Below, one piece after another: positions 10,434 to 20,470 of a stretch of 64,000 nucleotides of DNA. A model generated the notes under the pieces. That model was not told where the DNA came from and did not search any database. It saw only the letters and a list, made by a program, of their open reading frames with translations. This DNA is from Nitzschia sp. pyKryTriq1 (taxonomy: Eukaryota > Bacillariophyta > Bacillariophyceae > Bacillariales > Bacillariaceae), in the NCBI GenBank assembly GCA_956465555.1, contig OY101124.1, forward strand, positions 496,001-560,000, written 5' to 3'. The number at the start of each line of letters is the position of its first letter. The stretch's first letter is position 1. A program made the translations under genes and the position numbers.

Positions 10434-12215
10434 TCATGGAAGACCTCCCATAGAATATAGGACCGTATTCCGACCTGGAAAGGGCAAAGTAGCTATCTGA
10501 ATGCGCTGGTCGTCCTTGGCGGCCAAGTATTCACAAAATTGCTCGTGTGTCCTCACCGACTTTCCTGTACTGGGGGTGGTGCGCTGTGGGTCTCGTTTCC
10601 AAAAGACACAGCAGGGCACCACGGCAAAGGGTTTGCCGTAGGCCAAGCACAACTCCACAATATCTTCCGTGGCTTCGTCAGGGTGCATGCCAAGGACGAC
10701 TGAAGCGTCGCGCCAAATTTCTGCCGTGTTGGGGTGGTGGTTGGAATCATCATCAATGACAAAGGAAGGGTCGAACCATGCTGCCAAGTGTCGGACGTGC
10801 GCGCCTCCTCCCACCAGCCATGTCCGGTCGCTAATAATAGCTCGCTGATTATTATTAGTATTGCTGCCATGAGTGGTAGCAGTCACCACATCATCACTTT
10901 TGCCGATCACGATGATTCGCTCTCCTTGCTGTTCAGTAGTGGTAGTGGTAGTAGTAGTAGTAGCACTAGGCGATGATGATAATGATGATGATGATGATGC
11001 CGCCGGTAATAATTCACAAAAGTGGTGACCATAGTCCGACGCCGCCTTGGATACATCTCGTCCGTCGGGAAGGAGTCTCAGCCCTTTCTCCCGGTGAAAC
11101 TGAAGCGTCTTTTGTTGATCCGAGGACAATCGTAGTGGTCGTGGGTCCACCACGGTCGTATTGTAGCCCCGTCGGACCCCCAATTGAAAGGCGAGCTGTC
11201 CGGAGCCTCCGGCAATGTCCAGAATTCTGGTAATATTGCCGCCGTTGTGCAGCGAGGACGGCGGCGACGACAAACCAAAAGTATCAATGGCCCATGCCGC
11301 AAAGATGCCCCCGCGGTCTCGATTACGACCACCCCATCGAATCTTGTTATTCTTGCTGATGCTGGTTCCATCATCATCACCAACAACTTCTTGTCGTTTT
11401 TGTGGCATTCGTCCAGGAGGGAGGGTGTTTCCAACAACCATACTACTATCCATAATATTACTGCTCGTGGTAGACGATGATGGTGATTGTGCTGCTGTTG
11501 TTGTTGTTGTTGTCCGTTTTTCGTGGGGGCAGATGGTCAAGATTTCACCCGTGGCCAGAGTGACATTGGCAGCCGTCACATGCAAACACACACCCGACAA
11601 TGGAGTGACAGGGAGTAGCTGTGGGAAAAAGCTTGGACCATCAAACGAGGATAGTTTTTCGGGATATCCCTGACACTGTAGCGTCGCTCCTGGCTGTGAC
11701 ACGGCAAGCCTAATCTGGTCAATTTCACGACACGAGAGAAAGGAATCGCGTTCCCGTAGGAGCAACTCGATGCGATTGCTACTGTCGTCGTTGTTGTTGT
11801 TGTTGTTGTCGTTGTCGTTGTCTTTGTTGTTGTCGCTCTTGTTGCCATCCATAGAATAATTATCAGTATGCTTATTGGCGTCCAAGGTGCGTAGAAATAC
11901 GAGTCGAGGACTCGTTTGCTTCACATCTTCCACCACGACATTGATCGACGTACGTTGCGAAGTATGCTTGCCTTCGGGAAGATCTGCGTAACGGCGATGA
12001 ACCTGTGCGACGGGTAATATCACTGATGTCGATGTTGCTGTTGCCGTTACTGTTGCCGTTGCTGTTGCTTGGAAAGGCTGCTGCTGCTGCTGTCCCAGAG
12101 ATAGAGCTCGTACTTCTTGTACTACTCTTAGAAGACTCAAACATATCACTATTGATATTGCAGTTAAACCGCCAAAGCATGCATGTTGTGTGTTGTGCTT
12201 ATGGATACAGCCCAT
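10434..12215 (-). CDS. SAM-methyltransferase-like protein (uncharacterised family)
   Basis: Single exon, 593 residues. A hydrophobic stretch near residues 14-37 may be a signal peptide or anchor. Low-complexity Asn/Asp and Ser/Thr tracts fill much of the middle. The recognisable parts are a Rossmann motif I, RILDIAGGSGQLAFQLGVRR, followed by TTVVDPRPL (acidic end of beta-2), and a C-terminal block GMHPDEATEDIVELCLAYGK, PFAVVPCCVF, then VRTHEQFCEYL and LPFPGRNTVLY. This block defines a family of uncharacterised proteins in fungi and stramenopiles; the HPDxxT...VPCC arrangement recalls METTL25/TRM13-like enzymes. Substrate unknown. The repeats could be expansion-prone, as several simple triplet runs encode them. 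Confidence 0.75.
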   Translation of the reverse strand: MGCIHKHNTQHACFGGLTAISIVICLSLLRVVQEVRALSLGQQQQQPFQATATATVTATATSTSVILPVAQVHRRYADLPEGKHTSQRTSINVVVEDVKQTSPRLVFLRTLDANKHTDNYSMDGNKSDNNKDNDNDNNNNNNDDSSNRIELLLRERDSFLSCREIDQIRLAVSQPGATLQCQGYPEKLSSFDGPSFFPQLLPVTPLSGVCLHVTAANVTLATGEILTICPHEKRTTTTTTAAQSPSSSTTSSNIMDSSMVVGNTLPPGRMPQKRQEVVGDDDGTSISKNNKIRWGGRNRDRGGIFAAWAIDTFGLSSPPSSLHNGGNITRILDIAGGSGQLAFQLGVRRGYNTTVVDPRPLRLSSDQQKTLQFHREKGLRLLPDGRDVSKAASDYGHHFCELLPAASSSSSLSSSPSATTTTTTTTTEQQGERIIVIGKSDDVVTATTHGSNTNNNQRAIISDRTWLVGGGAHVRHLAAWFDPSFVIDDDSNHHPNTAEIWRDASVVLGMHPDEATEDIVELCLAYGKPFAVVPCCVFWKRDPQRTTPSTGKSVRTHEQFCEYLAAKDDQRIQIATLPFPGRNTVLYSMGGLP

Positions 12216-12847
12216 GAATGGATGGATGATAGTCTACTAGTAGAGTATATTATTGATGCAAGCAGATGCAATAAAAGAGAGATAATGAACGTATGATATG
12301 GTGCGTAACACAATCAAAAGTTGAAACGAAAGCATGATGATTTAAAATAAAAAAGGTTCGTACTGGGTACTGGTACCGGTACCCAGTACTGCGTACATAC
12401 TGTAGCGCCCCCCCATACGCTATACGGACAGACCCCGAGATAAACGGACGGCAGCAGTCCTCCGCTGACTTATTCGGACACATTCGGACACCCCCCAAAA
12501 CGAACAACGACACAACTCGGAGGGCGCGATCCGATGATTTCCGAGAGCATTATTTCCAATTTTTGCGAGCGATTTGGCGATGACTACAAAATAACTACTA
12601 TCATACCGTGTATCGTGTATTACTGTACTCGTACGACATCGAGACACGAGACACGATGGGATAACAAAAAATAATAATATACAGTACGGTAAGAAGTAGA
12701 AGTCACAAGTCACACGGGACGAGGGCATCTGCATGCGGAAGCAAACAGCAAACAACCCACAACCCATCACGCAAGCTCATTTCTAGAGAATAATACGACA
12801 ATTACAATATCAGTATCAGTATCAGTAACAATAATAAATATAGTAAC
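12216..12847. other. intergenic between divergent genes
   Basis: Lies between divergently transcribed genes, so it should hold both promoters. It contains the hairpin at 12361-12388 and GTACTG/CGAGAC repeats at 12600-12660. Nothing coding is supported. Confidence 0.5.
12361..12388. repeat. short hairpin with TACCGGTA-type loop
   Basis: Perfect 10-bp arms TACTGGGTAC (12361-12370) and GTACCCAGTA (12379-12388) around TGGTACCG. One of a set of similar hairpins in this window (20741-20777, 60254-60278). Confidence 0.85.
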
Positions 12848-15199
12848 ATGTCGGTAGTACAACATGTTGCCATGACGGCACTGAATCGGCAAATAGAAGA
12901 AGAGGAGGAGGCGTTGAACCTCAAGAAGCAGTGGCTGGCTCTGCAGCGCTTGTTATACTGTATGGAGCGGCCACCACCAGCATCAGCATCACCATCACCA
13001 TCACATCCCTCGTCATCCAAAGAAGAAGAAGAAGAAGAAGAGGAGAATGATATTACTACTATTAGCTGGTACTCGCTATTACTCCGGGCTCAGCACTGTC
13101 AAGATTTGTGGCAGGACATTCAACAACGTGAAGGCAGTAACATGAACCCCCACACTCATATTCAAGTCTCTCATCGTATCGATCAAGCATGTCGCCGGGC
13201 CCATGAAATGGCAGAGATTGCACGCGAGAAGCAGCAACAACAGCAACAGCAGCAACAGCAACAGCAGCATCGTCATGGCAGTAGCAGCAGCACACGTAGC
13301 GCTGACTTGATTGATCGGATCTTTTTTATGGAATTTGGAAACAAGGAGAGTGGCGCCAAGGACGACGATGAAGACAATGACGGTCCCTATGATGGTCTAC
13401 TACTGGACGAGGAACCCGTCACTTCGGAGGATACAGCGGAGGAGGCTGAACCTTCGACATATTCCACTACTACTACGACTACTCCTAATACAAATACAAA
13501 TACTAAATACAACACTTCCATGTCGATGGAAGACTTGCAGCAAGCCCAACGAGAACAAATGGAAGAAGCGATTGGTCTCATGGCAGCGCAAATGAAAGAC
13601 GCCACACAGGGCATTCAACATCAGTTGCAACAGCAAACCAAGAAAACATTGACGGAGCTAGAAACAGTGGCCGAACAAAATGTGCACGATGTCACTGCCA
13701 TTGCACAAAATGTGCTAGACCACAATCAAAGTCAGCGACGACGAAACTGGGGGACTTGGACGCTGCTCTTTACGGTTGTGGGAGTCTTTTGCTTTTGTTT
13801 GGTAACTATCTTTACTATACCCAAGCGACCCAACACCTGCCTGGTATTTTGCCGATCGTCCAAGGGCGAAACATCGTTCGTGGGTTGGTTGGCACACCCA
13901 TTGAAAGTTGTTTCGAATTCAATCATCAAACCTGCACATTCGCTGTGGCAAGAATATATTATTATGGGGGGCAAAGAAGAGGAGAAGGTCGATGATAGTA
14001 TTATCGACACCACCAGCTGGGACGAGCTTTACGACGAAGATGAAGTGAAACGGCAGGAAAAAGAAAAATTGGCACGCCTTTTGAGCAACCTACAAAAAGA
14101 AACAAAGAAGAAAACGAGCGAGAACGACGAAGGCGCTACCCAAAAAGTGGATTGGCGTGAAGCCATGGACGGAGAGGGCGACGACGAAGAGACGAATGAT
14201 GAGGATGAGGATGATATCGAAGATGATCCCTTTGGTGATCGTCACCCTGTCAGACAAGAAGACTCCACAGATCCGACAGAGAATGATGATGACGACGACG
14301 ATGGTGATGGTGATCCTTTCGGTGGACGCAAGCCTGTACTACCTGGATCGCATGGATCTGGCAATGACAAGGTAGGCGATAGTGCCGCAGGATCCGCTGA
14401 GATTCTTCCTAACGGTGCTATAAAGGATGTCGATATGGCAGATCTGCTCGCTTCTCTCAGCCAAGCGGCCAAAAAGGCACAAGAGGAGGAAGATCTAGTG
14501 ACCAAGGAAGCTGCAGCCTCTCATCGAGCGGGAGAAAACTTGAACTTGGCGGACATGGGGACTCCCCCGGAGATCGTAGACGAAGCGGCCAAACGGAGAG
14601 TCTCACCGCGAGATATTCGGGCTGCCGCCGATGCGGGCGACGTAGACAAGTTACAAAACTTTCTCGAGCTTCAACCAACCTTCGTCGACCGTCAAGATCG
14701 AAACAAATGGTCCGCTCTTCATCTGGCTGCGCGAAGTGGACAAACCGAGGCTATCCGACTCTTGGTTGAGCATGGGGCTTCCTTGACTCTTCACAACAGC
14801 CGGGGGAACACCCCGCTGGACGAGGCCAGAATCCATCTCGGAGCAGACCACCCGAGTGCCCAATTACTTCGCGAACTGGGTGGAGAAATCGATGGGGGAA
14901 GTTCTGGTGATCCAGTGGGTATCCGACCAAAGCTGGCGAAATCAGACACTGTTCGATTGGCCCTACTCGAGGCACGAGACGACGCAGAAGACGTGGATGT
15001 ATATGTACAAGCCGGCAGGGAGAAACTCGACCAGATCCAGTTGGATCTTTCAGGTGCGAGAATTAAACCTCCTGCCTCACAGGAAACAATTTCTATGATG
15101 AGAGAGGAGATGGAGGAGGAACTTGAGAAGTACGTTCAGACTGGGAGAAGCCGCCTCGAGGAAGTATTGGGAAAAGAGAGTCTCCGAAACGAACTGTAG
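12848..15199 (+). CDS. Use1-like SNARE with C-terminal ankyrin repeats (fusion)
   Basis: Single exon, 783 residues. Residues ~1-130 resemble the N-terminal part of Use1/p31, an ER Q-SNARE of retrograde Golgi-to-ER traffic. A polyQ run (~137-147) and acidic linkers follow. Residues ~229-292 (EQMEEAIGLMAAQMKD onward) form the SNARE heptad region, leading into a transmembrane helix WGTWTLLFTVVGVFCFCLVT at ~300-324. Known Use1 proteins end soon after this tail anchor; here ~455 more residues follow. They comprise an amphipathic stretch, poly-acidic tracts with two DPFG(D/G)R(H/K)PV repeats, and about two ankyrin repeats at ~590-680 (NKWSALHLAARSGQTEAIRL, then GNTPLDEARIHLG). There is no stop or splice signal between the parts. 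With a tail-anchored topology the ankyrin part would be lumenal, which is unusual. The SNARE identification rests on pattern and is moderately sure; ankyrin is firm. Confidence 0.75.
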   Translation: MSVVQHVAMTALNRQIEEEEEALNLKKQWLALQRLLYCMERPPPASASPSPSHPSSSKEEEEEEEENDITTISWYSLLLRAQHCQDLWQDIQQREGSNMNPHTHIQVSHRIDQACRRAHEMAEIAREKQQQQQQQQQQQQHRHGSSSSTRSADLIDRIFFMEFGNKESGAKDDDEDNDGPYDGLLLDEEPVTSEDTAEEAEPSTYSTTTTTTPNTNTNTKYNTSMSMEDLQQAQREQMEEAIGLMAAQMKDATQGIQHQLQQQTKKTLTELETVAEQNVHDVTAIAQNVLDHNQSQRRRNWGTWTLLFTVVGVFCFCLVTIFTIPKRPNTCLVFCRSSKGETSFVGWLAHPLKVVSNSIIKPAHSLWQEYIIMGGKEEEKVDDSIIDTTSWDELYDEDEVKRQEKEKLARLLSNLQKETKKKTSENDEGATQKVDWREAMDGEGDDEETNDEDEDDIEDDPFGDRHPVRQEDSTDPTENDDDDDDGDGDPFGGRKPVLPGSHGSGNDKVGDSAAGSAEILPNGAIKDVDMADLLASLSQAAKKAQEEEDLVTKEAAASHRAGENLNLADMGTPPEIVDEAAKRRVSPRDIRAAADAGDVDKLQNFLELQPTFVDRQDRNKWSALHLAARSGQTEAIRLLVEHGASLTLHNSRGNTPLDEARIHLGADHPSAQLLRELGGEIDGGSSGDPVGIRPKLAKSDTVRLALLEARDDAEDVDVYVQAGREKLDQIQLDLSGARIKPPASQETISMMREEMEEELEKYVQTGRSRLEEVLGKESLRNEL

Positions 15200-15498
15200 T
15201 TCTAGCTCATTTGATATGAGATGTAAATTAAAGTAAAAGGGCGATCTGTTTGATCCCCGAAGCAAATTGAAATATCTGGAACATTGTGTCAGGCCACACG
15301 TAGAGAAACTTTCTGAAAAATAATCAGTCTGGGAATATTATAATATTGATACACTACTACGTTACTATGCTATTAATGGCAGGTTTCAGGAGAAGAAAGG
15401 GCCAGGACGAAGATATACCATGCTGACAAACCACAGCAGCTGCTGGTGAGAGATTTGCGATGAAAGTACTCGCGCAGCTCTTTTTTCAGTAGATTGAT

Positions 15499-16449
15499 CT
15501 ACCAGCCTTTCGACAGTTTCGCCGGACGGGGGAACAGTAGAACTTTGTTGACTTCATCCCATTTGTGCGCGTCGACTAGCTTCCCCGCAAGAAGTTGTCT
15601 AGCAACGTGGCACTGGACAAAAATCGTATTGTTCTCCATATAGTGGGGATGTAGAACATGTTTTGCTTCTCGTCGCCAAAGCACCCACCGACTGCAGTTG
15701 GACTTGGGAGCTGCTTCTTTCAGAGATTCGCGATAGGAACACTGCAGGCAGCACGGAGGTTGAACAAAGCCCAGTCTCGCAAAGAAACATGTCTCAACAA
15801 ACATGGCTTCAATTTGATCCTCGCTGAGGTGATTGGCAAGATCCTTTGCGTCTACAACCACCCGGCTCTTCTGATTGTTCCCTTTCTTTGTCGCATCTCC
15901 GAGGGGCTCCAACTTGATCGAAGGGGGATGTTCTACCTGGGAAACATTCGCGTTCTCGTCCGAATTCTTCGTTTCCATCGATCTTCTAGGCGTCAAAACG
16001 GATTGTCGTATCTGCCTAGAGAGCATATTCGTAGCCTTACTCCCAGTCATTTTGTCCTCCAGAAAATCAAGCTCCTTGGTGAGTTCGTTTTGAACATAAT
16101 CGTTGGCTGTTGTTGCATTTTCCTTGGCTGCTGGTGCAGTTTCTAGGAGGGCGATGTACTGGCGAAATTCTTGTTGCGAGAGCCACCCTCTAGATTGGAA
16201 ATCCGCGACTCTTTGCTTGAGAAGCTCCAACGAATTCATGGATGGATTGCTCAGATTTGTATTGGATCTTGGAATCTGCCCACGGAAAGCACCCAGGCTC
16301 GAACGTCCCTTTTGAGAAGCCACCGAGAAGAGAGTTGTCGTCCTATTATCGTCGTCGTTGGTGGCCACATGACAATTCATTGGACCACATGTCAATGGCC
16401 CGATACTACAGGGATCCATGCTATTGGTTGGCAGAGTGAATGGGTTCAT
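15499..16449 (-). CDS. lineage-specific protein with FARLGFVQPPC domain
   Basis: Single exon, 316 residues. The C-terminal half carries a conserved-looking block: MFVETCFFARLGFVQPPCCL, QCSYRES, CSRWVLWRREAKHVLHPHYM, VQCHVARQLLAGKLVDAHKW. I recognise this as a family repeated in diatom genomes with no known function. The paired Cys (PCC, QCSY, NCSRW, QCH) could bind metal, which is inference. The N-terminal half is Ser/Asn-rich, with a short helical element (SLELLKQRVADFQSRGWLSQ). No signal peptide or membrane segment. Confidence 0.75.
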   Translation of the reverse strand: MNPFTLPTNSMDPCSIGPLTCGPMNCHVATNDDDNRTTTLFSVASQKGRSSLGAFRGQIPRSNTNLSNPSMNSLELLKQRVADFQSRGWLSQQEFRQYIALLETAPAAKENATTANDYVQNELTKELDFLEDKMTGSKATNMLSRQIRQSVLTPRRSMETKNSDENANVSQVEHPPSIKLEPLGDATKKGNNQKSRVVVDAKDLANHLSEDQIEAMFVETCFFARLGFVQPPCCLQCSYRESLKEAAPKSNCSRWVLWRREAKHVLHPHYMENNTIFVQCHVARQLLAGKLVDAHKWDEVNKVLLFPRPAKLSKGW

Positions 16450-17195
16450 TTCCTTCTACTACCGACGGTCTGCTATGGAGAGATAATCTTGGGTTTTGGT
16501 TAGTTGTTGGTTGTTATGGCGTTTTGTGCTTTGTGTTTTGTAACATCGCCATTGTCTTGCGTGATGATGTTGATGCTTTCACAATATTCGTTGGCTTGGC
16601 CTGCGTGCCGCAATTTTATGCATACATTCATACTTGAATAACTAAAAATGGAAACACATACTCCTGTCAACCTCATTTTTCCGCCAGCATGCACGCAGAC
16701 GTCGAATGCGCGAATGAAGCGAAGGAGCATTCGGGGGGGGGGGGGGGTACCTTCTGATGATTCAAGAGCGAAAAGGGGGAAGTTGGAGACATTATTTGTT
16801 TTTCTGCTACAGTAGGAGCAGTAATACTGTACTACTACTACTACTACTAGCTCTCTCTACTAGTCTCTTCCTACTAGTAGCTAGAGTAGAGCTAGCTAGC
16901 GATAGACTGGACTACTGTAGCACGTAGCACCACAAGCGATCGACGCTTCCGGTGCGATCGTATCTCCAGCTACTAGAGAGTACACCAGGTGCGGGGGTAG
17001 AGTAGTAGCTTATCCTTGGTAGTAGCTGTCGAATCGAATGAATATCGATTTACTCGTAGCTCTCTACTAGAGTAGTAGTAAGTGCATCTACTCTAGAGAG
17101 GTTCACTAAACCAATATGGAATATCGTATTATGTAGTAGTAGGGAAGTAGTAGTATTAAGTAAGTAAGTAAGTAAGTGGCACTTCGTATTATACT
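16450..17195. other. intergenic, simple-repeat rich
   Basis: Contains a 15-base poly-G run (16733-16747), a CTA-triplet run near 16831-16850, many CTAGTAG/AGCTAG words, and (TAAG)5 at 17157-17176 just past the MscS stop codon. No gene supported. Confidence 0.6.
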
Positions 17196-20100
17196 CTAAT
17201 TCGCCTTTTTGCTTTTCAACAGCTCCAACAGACCTTCAGCTGTCTGGGGACTCTCAGACTGACTATCATCTTTCGAGTGCAGCGAAATATCGACAGGAAG
17301 TGGAGGAGCCCTGTAACCCATCCCAAGCGCCTTAGAGAGTTCGACTGTAAACGTTGAAACTTCGGCCTTCGAGGTATTGATTACACCTATATTTTGCCAT
17401 GATTCGACATGTTGAAGGATAATGATATATGCAACATATCTTGGGATCGGAACCGAAATGGTTTAGCAACTAAGTGGTGAGAGGATCGGACAAATATAAC
17501 ACATATGTAATGCACGGTTCAACGTACCCCAGGTCCGCTTGGATCTCTGTCATACGGAAACCGCTCATTGTCACCCACTCTCTAGGTCTGGCGTCAACAA
17601 ACTCTTTAACTTGATTCTTCAGAACATCGACTTTCCTGACCAACCCAGGAACGTCTATACCGAATTTCAAATTGATGTAGACAACCGCCTGCGTGGAACG
17701 CTCAAGGTTGGTGATCCTAGTAGTAGCCAGAGTACCGTTCGGTATAGTTGCTACTTCGCGCGTCGTCGCGAATCGGATGGTCGTTGAATACAGATTCACC
17801 TTCTCCACGATCCATCCAGATTGACCACCCTGTCCCACCTCAGTTGTCGGAATCCCGATTGCGATCCTGTCACCCACGTTGTACGGTTTTTGGATGAAGA
17901 TCATCAATAGACCCTAAAGAAATGACTACGAAGTGAGTCACGTCCACCTCTTCAATTTGAAGGGACGGGGTACAAATATCTCGAACGTACCTCCAAGAAC
18001 TTTGAGCACGCATTTCCGATGATGAATCCAATGCCAATAAAGAATGCTCCAAAAGATGCTATCAGTGACCGAACATCCTCGCCGAGGATTGCAAGACCAC
18101 CCAAAAACAATAACGCGTAGTGAAGTGCATTGACAATATTTTCGTCTTTTTCATGGTTGGTGCAGCAGGAGCGAAGGGGTGAGCCCGGGAGCACCAGTGC
18201 AGCTGTTCACTTGCGTCTGATATTTGTACTCACAATTTTGCTCAATCTGTGACGAGCTTTCGATCGATGCTATGAGAGTCCTCAACCTCTTGTAAATGCT
18301 GTTGAAAAAGAAGAATGGTCCGTGAGAGGACGATGATGATTAATACCTAGTTCCATGTTCTTCCTCCAAGGTAACGCTTACTTGTCAATACTCTTGACAA
18401 ACTCGAGCTTTGTCAAAGTCCCCTTTCGAGACGGTCCCAGGAGCTTCCAGATAGCCCTCATTTTCTTGCGGTCAATGTTGCCATCAACATCCGTTGCCAG
18501 AGGGACGAATGCATCGAAAGTTATCACTTCGTCTCCACCTTCTAAGCGCTGGAATATCTTCTGAGACGACTCGACGCAAAGGGCGCGAGTTTTGGCAGAT
18601 CCAAAAGCTTCTGAAAAAGGAAACTCGGCGTCGATGAAAGTCAGTGCACGGCGGAAGTGCAGCAAGTGAGCAATTGTGACCTTTTTCTGTAGAAATGTCA
18701 ACAGAGAAGTTCGTTTCTGTGAGAGAAGATGACATCACATGATATCATCGTTTTGTTTGATGCACGTACCCGATCAAGATTTTCTCTCTGGCTCTCTGGC
18801 TCGTCCCATCCTTCTAATTGATTCATGATCACGTCGTTTCTGCGCCACGACTGGTAGTTGCTGAATGACCCAAGACGTTGCGCCTGACCAGAGGGGTGGG
18901 TGACTGTGGACGACCCGTCCTGCGAATCGAAATCACTTGCACGCATCCCGATATCTTTATCTCCTAGCCTGATGCTACCCTTCTCGACCCTTTTCGACAA
19001 GGACGCAATTTTCGAAACTATCAGAAGGTCCTCCATAAGTTGTTCCAACTGTTCGCCATAGTTGACTGAAGTTTTCACAAAGACAGGACGCGACGATTGA
19101 GATACTGTATATTCCGAGGATGGCATCTAGAACGGTCGCTGCCAGTAGCTGCCTTGTATGTACTTACCAACCAACCGTTTGCCCATCACGTTTGAAAGGA
19201 TGACTCTTTTCACCGCAGTTGCGGCTCCGCAGCCGATGCAGATGACTATGAGGGACCTGTATAAGCTACCTTCCAGGACATCTCCACTGGGATTGGTTTG
19301 ATTGAATAACTCTATCCAGTCTTGCCAGTACCCCCAGTGGTTTGCAAATTGTCCTGACCCACATAGAAAGATAATATTTGCAATTCCCCAGGCAATCGCT
19401 TGAAAAGGCCAGCCTTTGGACTGAGCAATCCAAAGGGATACATACGGTCCAACCAACGAGTTGAGAAGGCGGGTTTTGACCGCGAGAAAATCAATCAGGA
19501 ATAGCTCCCAAATCTTTGCGGATGAAAATGTAAGAACCTGCCGCACAAAAATGAACAAGATCCACCAAGAAACGGAAGCATTCTCTGGTGGGGTTCCGAA
19601 TTTGGGGTCGACGTATTGGCCGTCGACTTTGACAAGTTTCCCATAGGGGGGGTTGCCAAAAACATAGAACAGCAGGGCCGCGATGGCCGCACCAGGTAGA
19701 ATCGAGCATTTCATGCGAATCCACCAGAAATGACCAATGAACTTTTTCCGTGGCCGCACAAAATCCATGAATAACTCCCGATTTTCCCTCACGTGCTCGC
19801 GCGTGATCTTCATTTGCTTGATGACACCCTTTTTGGCCTGTTCTTGTGCTTTTCCAAGTGCATCCGGCCGAATGCTGCCTTGGGCTGACATTGGTCGACC
19901 ATCCGAGTCGATGAGGACACCATCTGGCAGATCTCCCTTCGACCTGAACAGCATCTCGGCGGTATCCGCCATATGATCGACGGCAGTGCCTCGAGTGGCC
20001 CCATCGAGGCCCCGTCGATCGTTGTCTCGAGTCTTATTTTGCGTTGCCATCAACTGAGCTGTCAGATCTCTGAGAGTGCCACCCAGAATATTGCTTCCTC

Positions 20101-20470
20101 GTCTTCGAGGGTGGACTGGATCCGATATTACCGGTGTATCTTTTTCTTCAAAGGCTTCTGCATCTTCGTCCGGCAGCTCTGGCATCAAGATATCCCTCGT
20201 CGAACCTTTCAAACCCGAAGCAGCACTGCTTCCAACCCCCTCCGGGGCCGGAAGATCCGCAGTGTACGCCGGTGTCATCGGCGACGCGTCTGCAAATGAA
20301 ACTTCGCTATTTACCCGAACACGGCTGACAGGAGCTGTCGGCACTGTGGTGATGGGTGGTTCTGATGCTGGCGCCCACACCACTTCCTGCTCTTCTCCCG
20401 TCGCTGATGCTGGTGCCTCGACATCGCTCTCCAGCCTTGCAGCAGCGCTACTTTGGTTCGGGTCGGCCAT
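17196..20470 (-). CDS. MscS-family mechanosensitive channel with degenerate EF-hand, seven exons
   Basis: Exons (transcribed order): 20470-19168, 19065-18770, 18686-18382, 18298-18234, 18145-17991, 17913-17528, 17439-17196; phases agree throughout and give 917 residues. A cytosolic N-terminus of ~240 residues precedes four hydrophobic segments in exon 1. Exon 3 holds LATDVDGNIDRKKM, an EF-hand-like loop keeping D3, D5 and G6 but with Ala at position 1 and Lys at 12. Exons 5-6 encode the pore pair and MscS beta domain (LIASFGAFFIGIGFIIGNAC, QKPYNVGDRI, TIRFATTREVATIPNGTL). Exon 7 restores the C-terminal domain (YVAYIIILQHVESWQNIG). This plan resembles fungal Msy1/Msy2 and plant MSL channels, which release osmolytes under membrane tension. 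Introns are 102, 83, 83, 88, 77 and 88 nt. Two (before exons 5 and 7) appear to end in AAG. For exon 5 a CAG acceptor (exon start 18202) also fits in phase but leaves a 31-nt intron and adds 19 residues. Confidence 0.85.

Noticed and set aside
19127-19167. stop codon TAG splitting the MscS gene, as a pseudogene sign or readthrough
   Set aside because: It lies within a 102-nt GT-AG intron that joins the flanking exons in phase.
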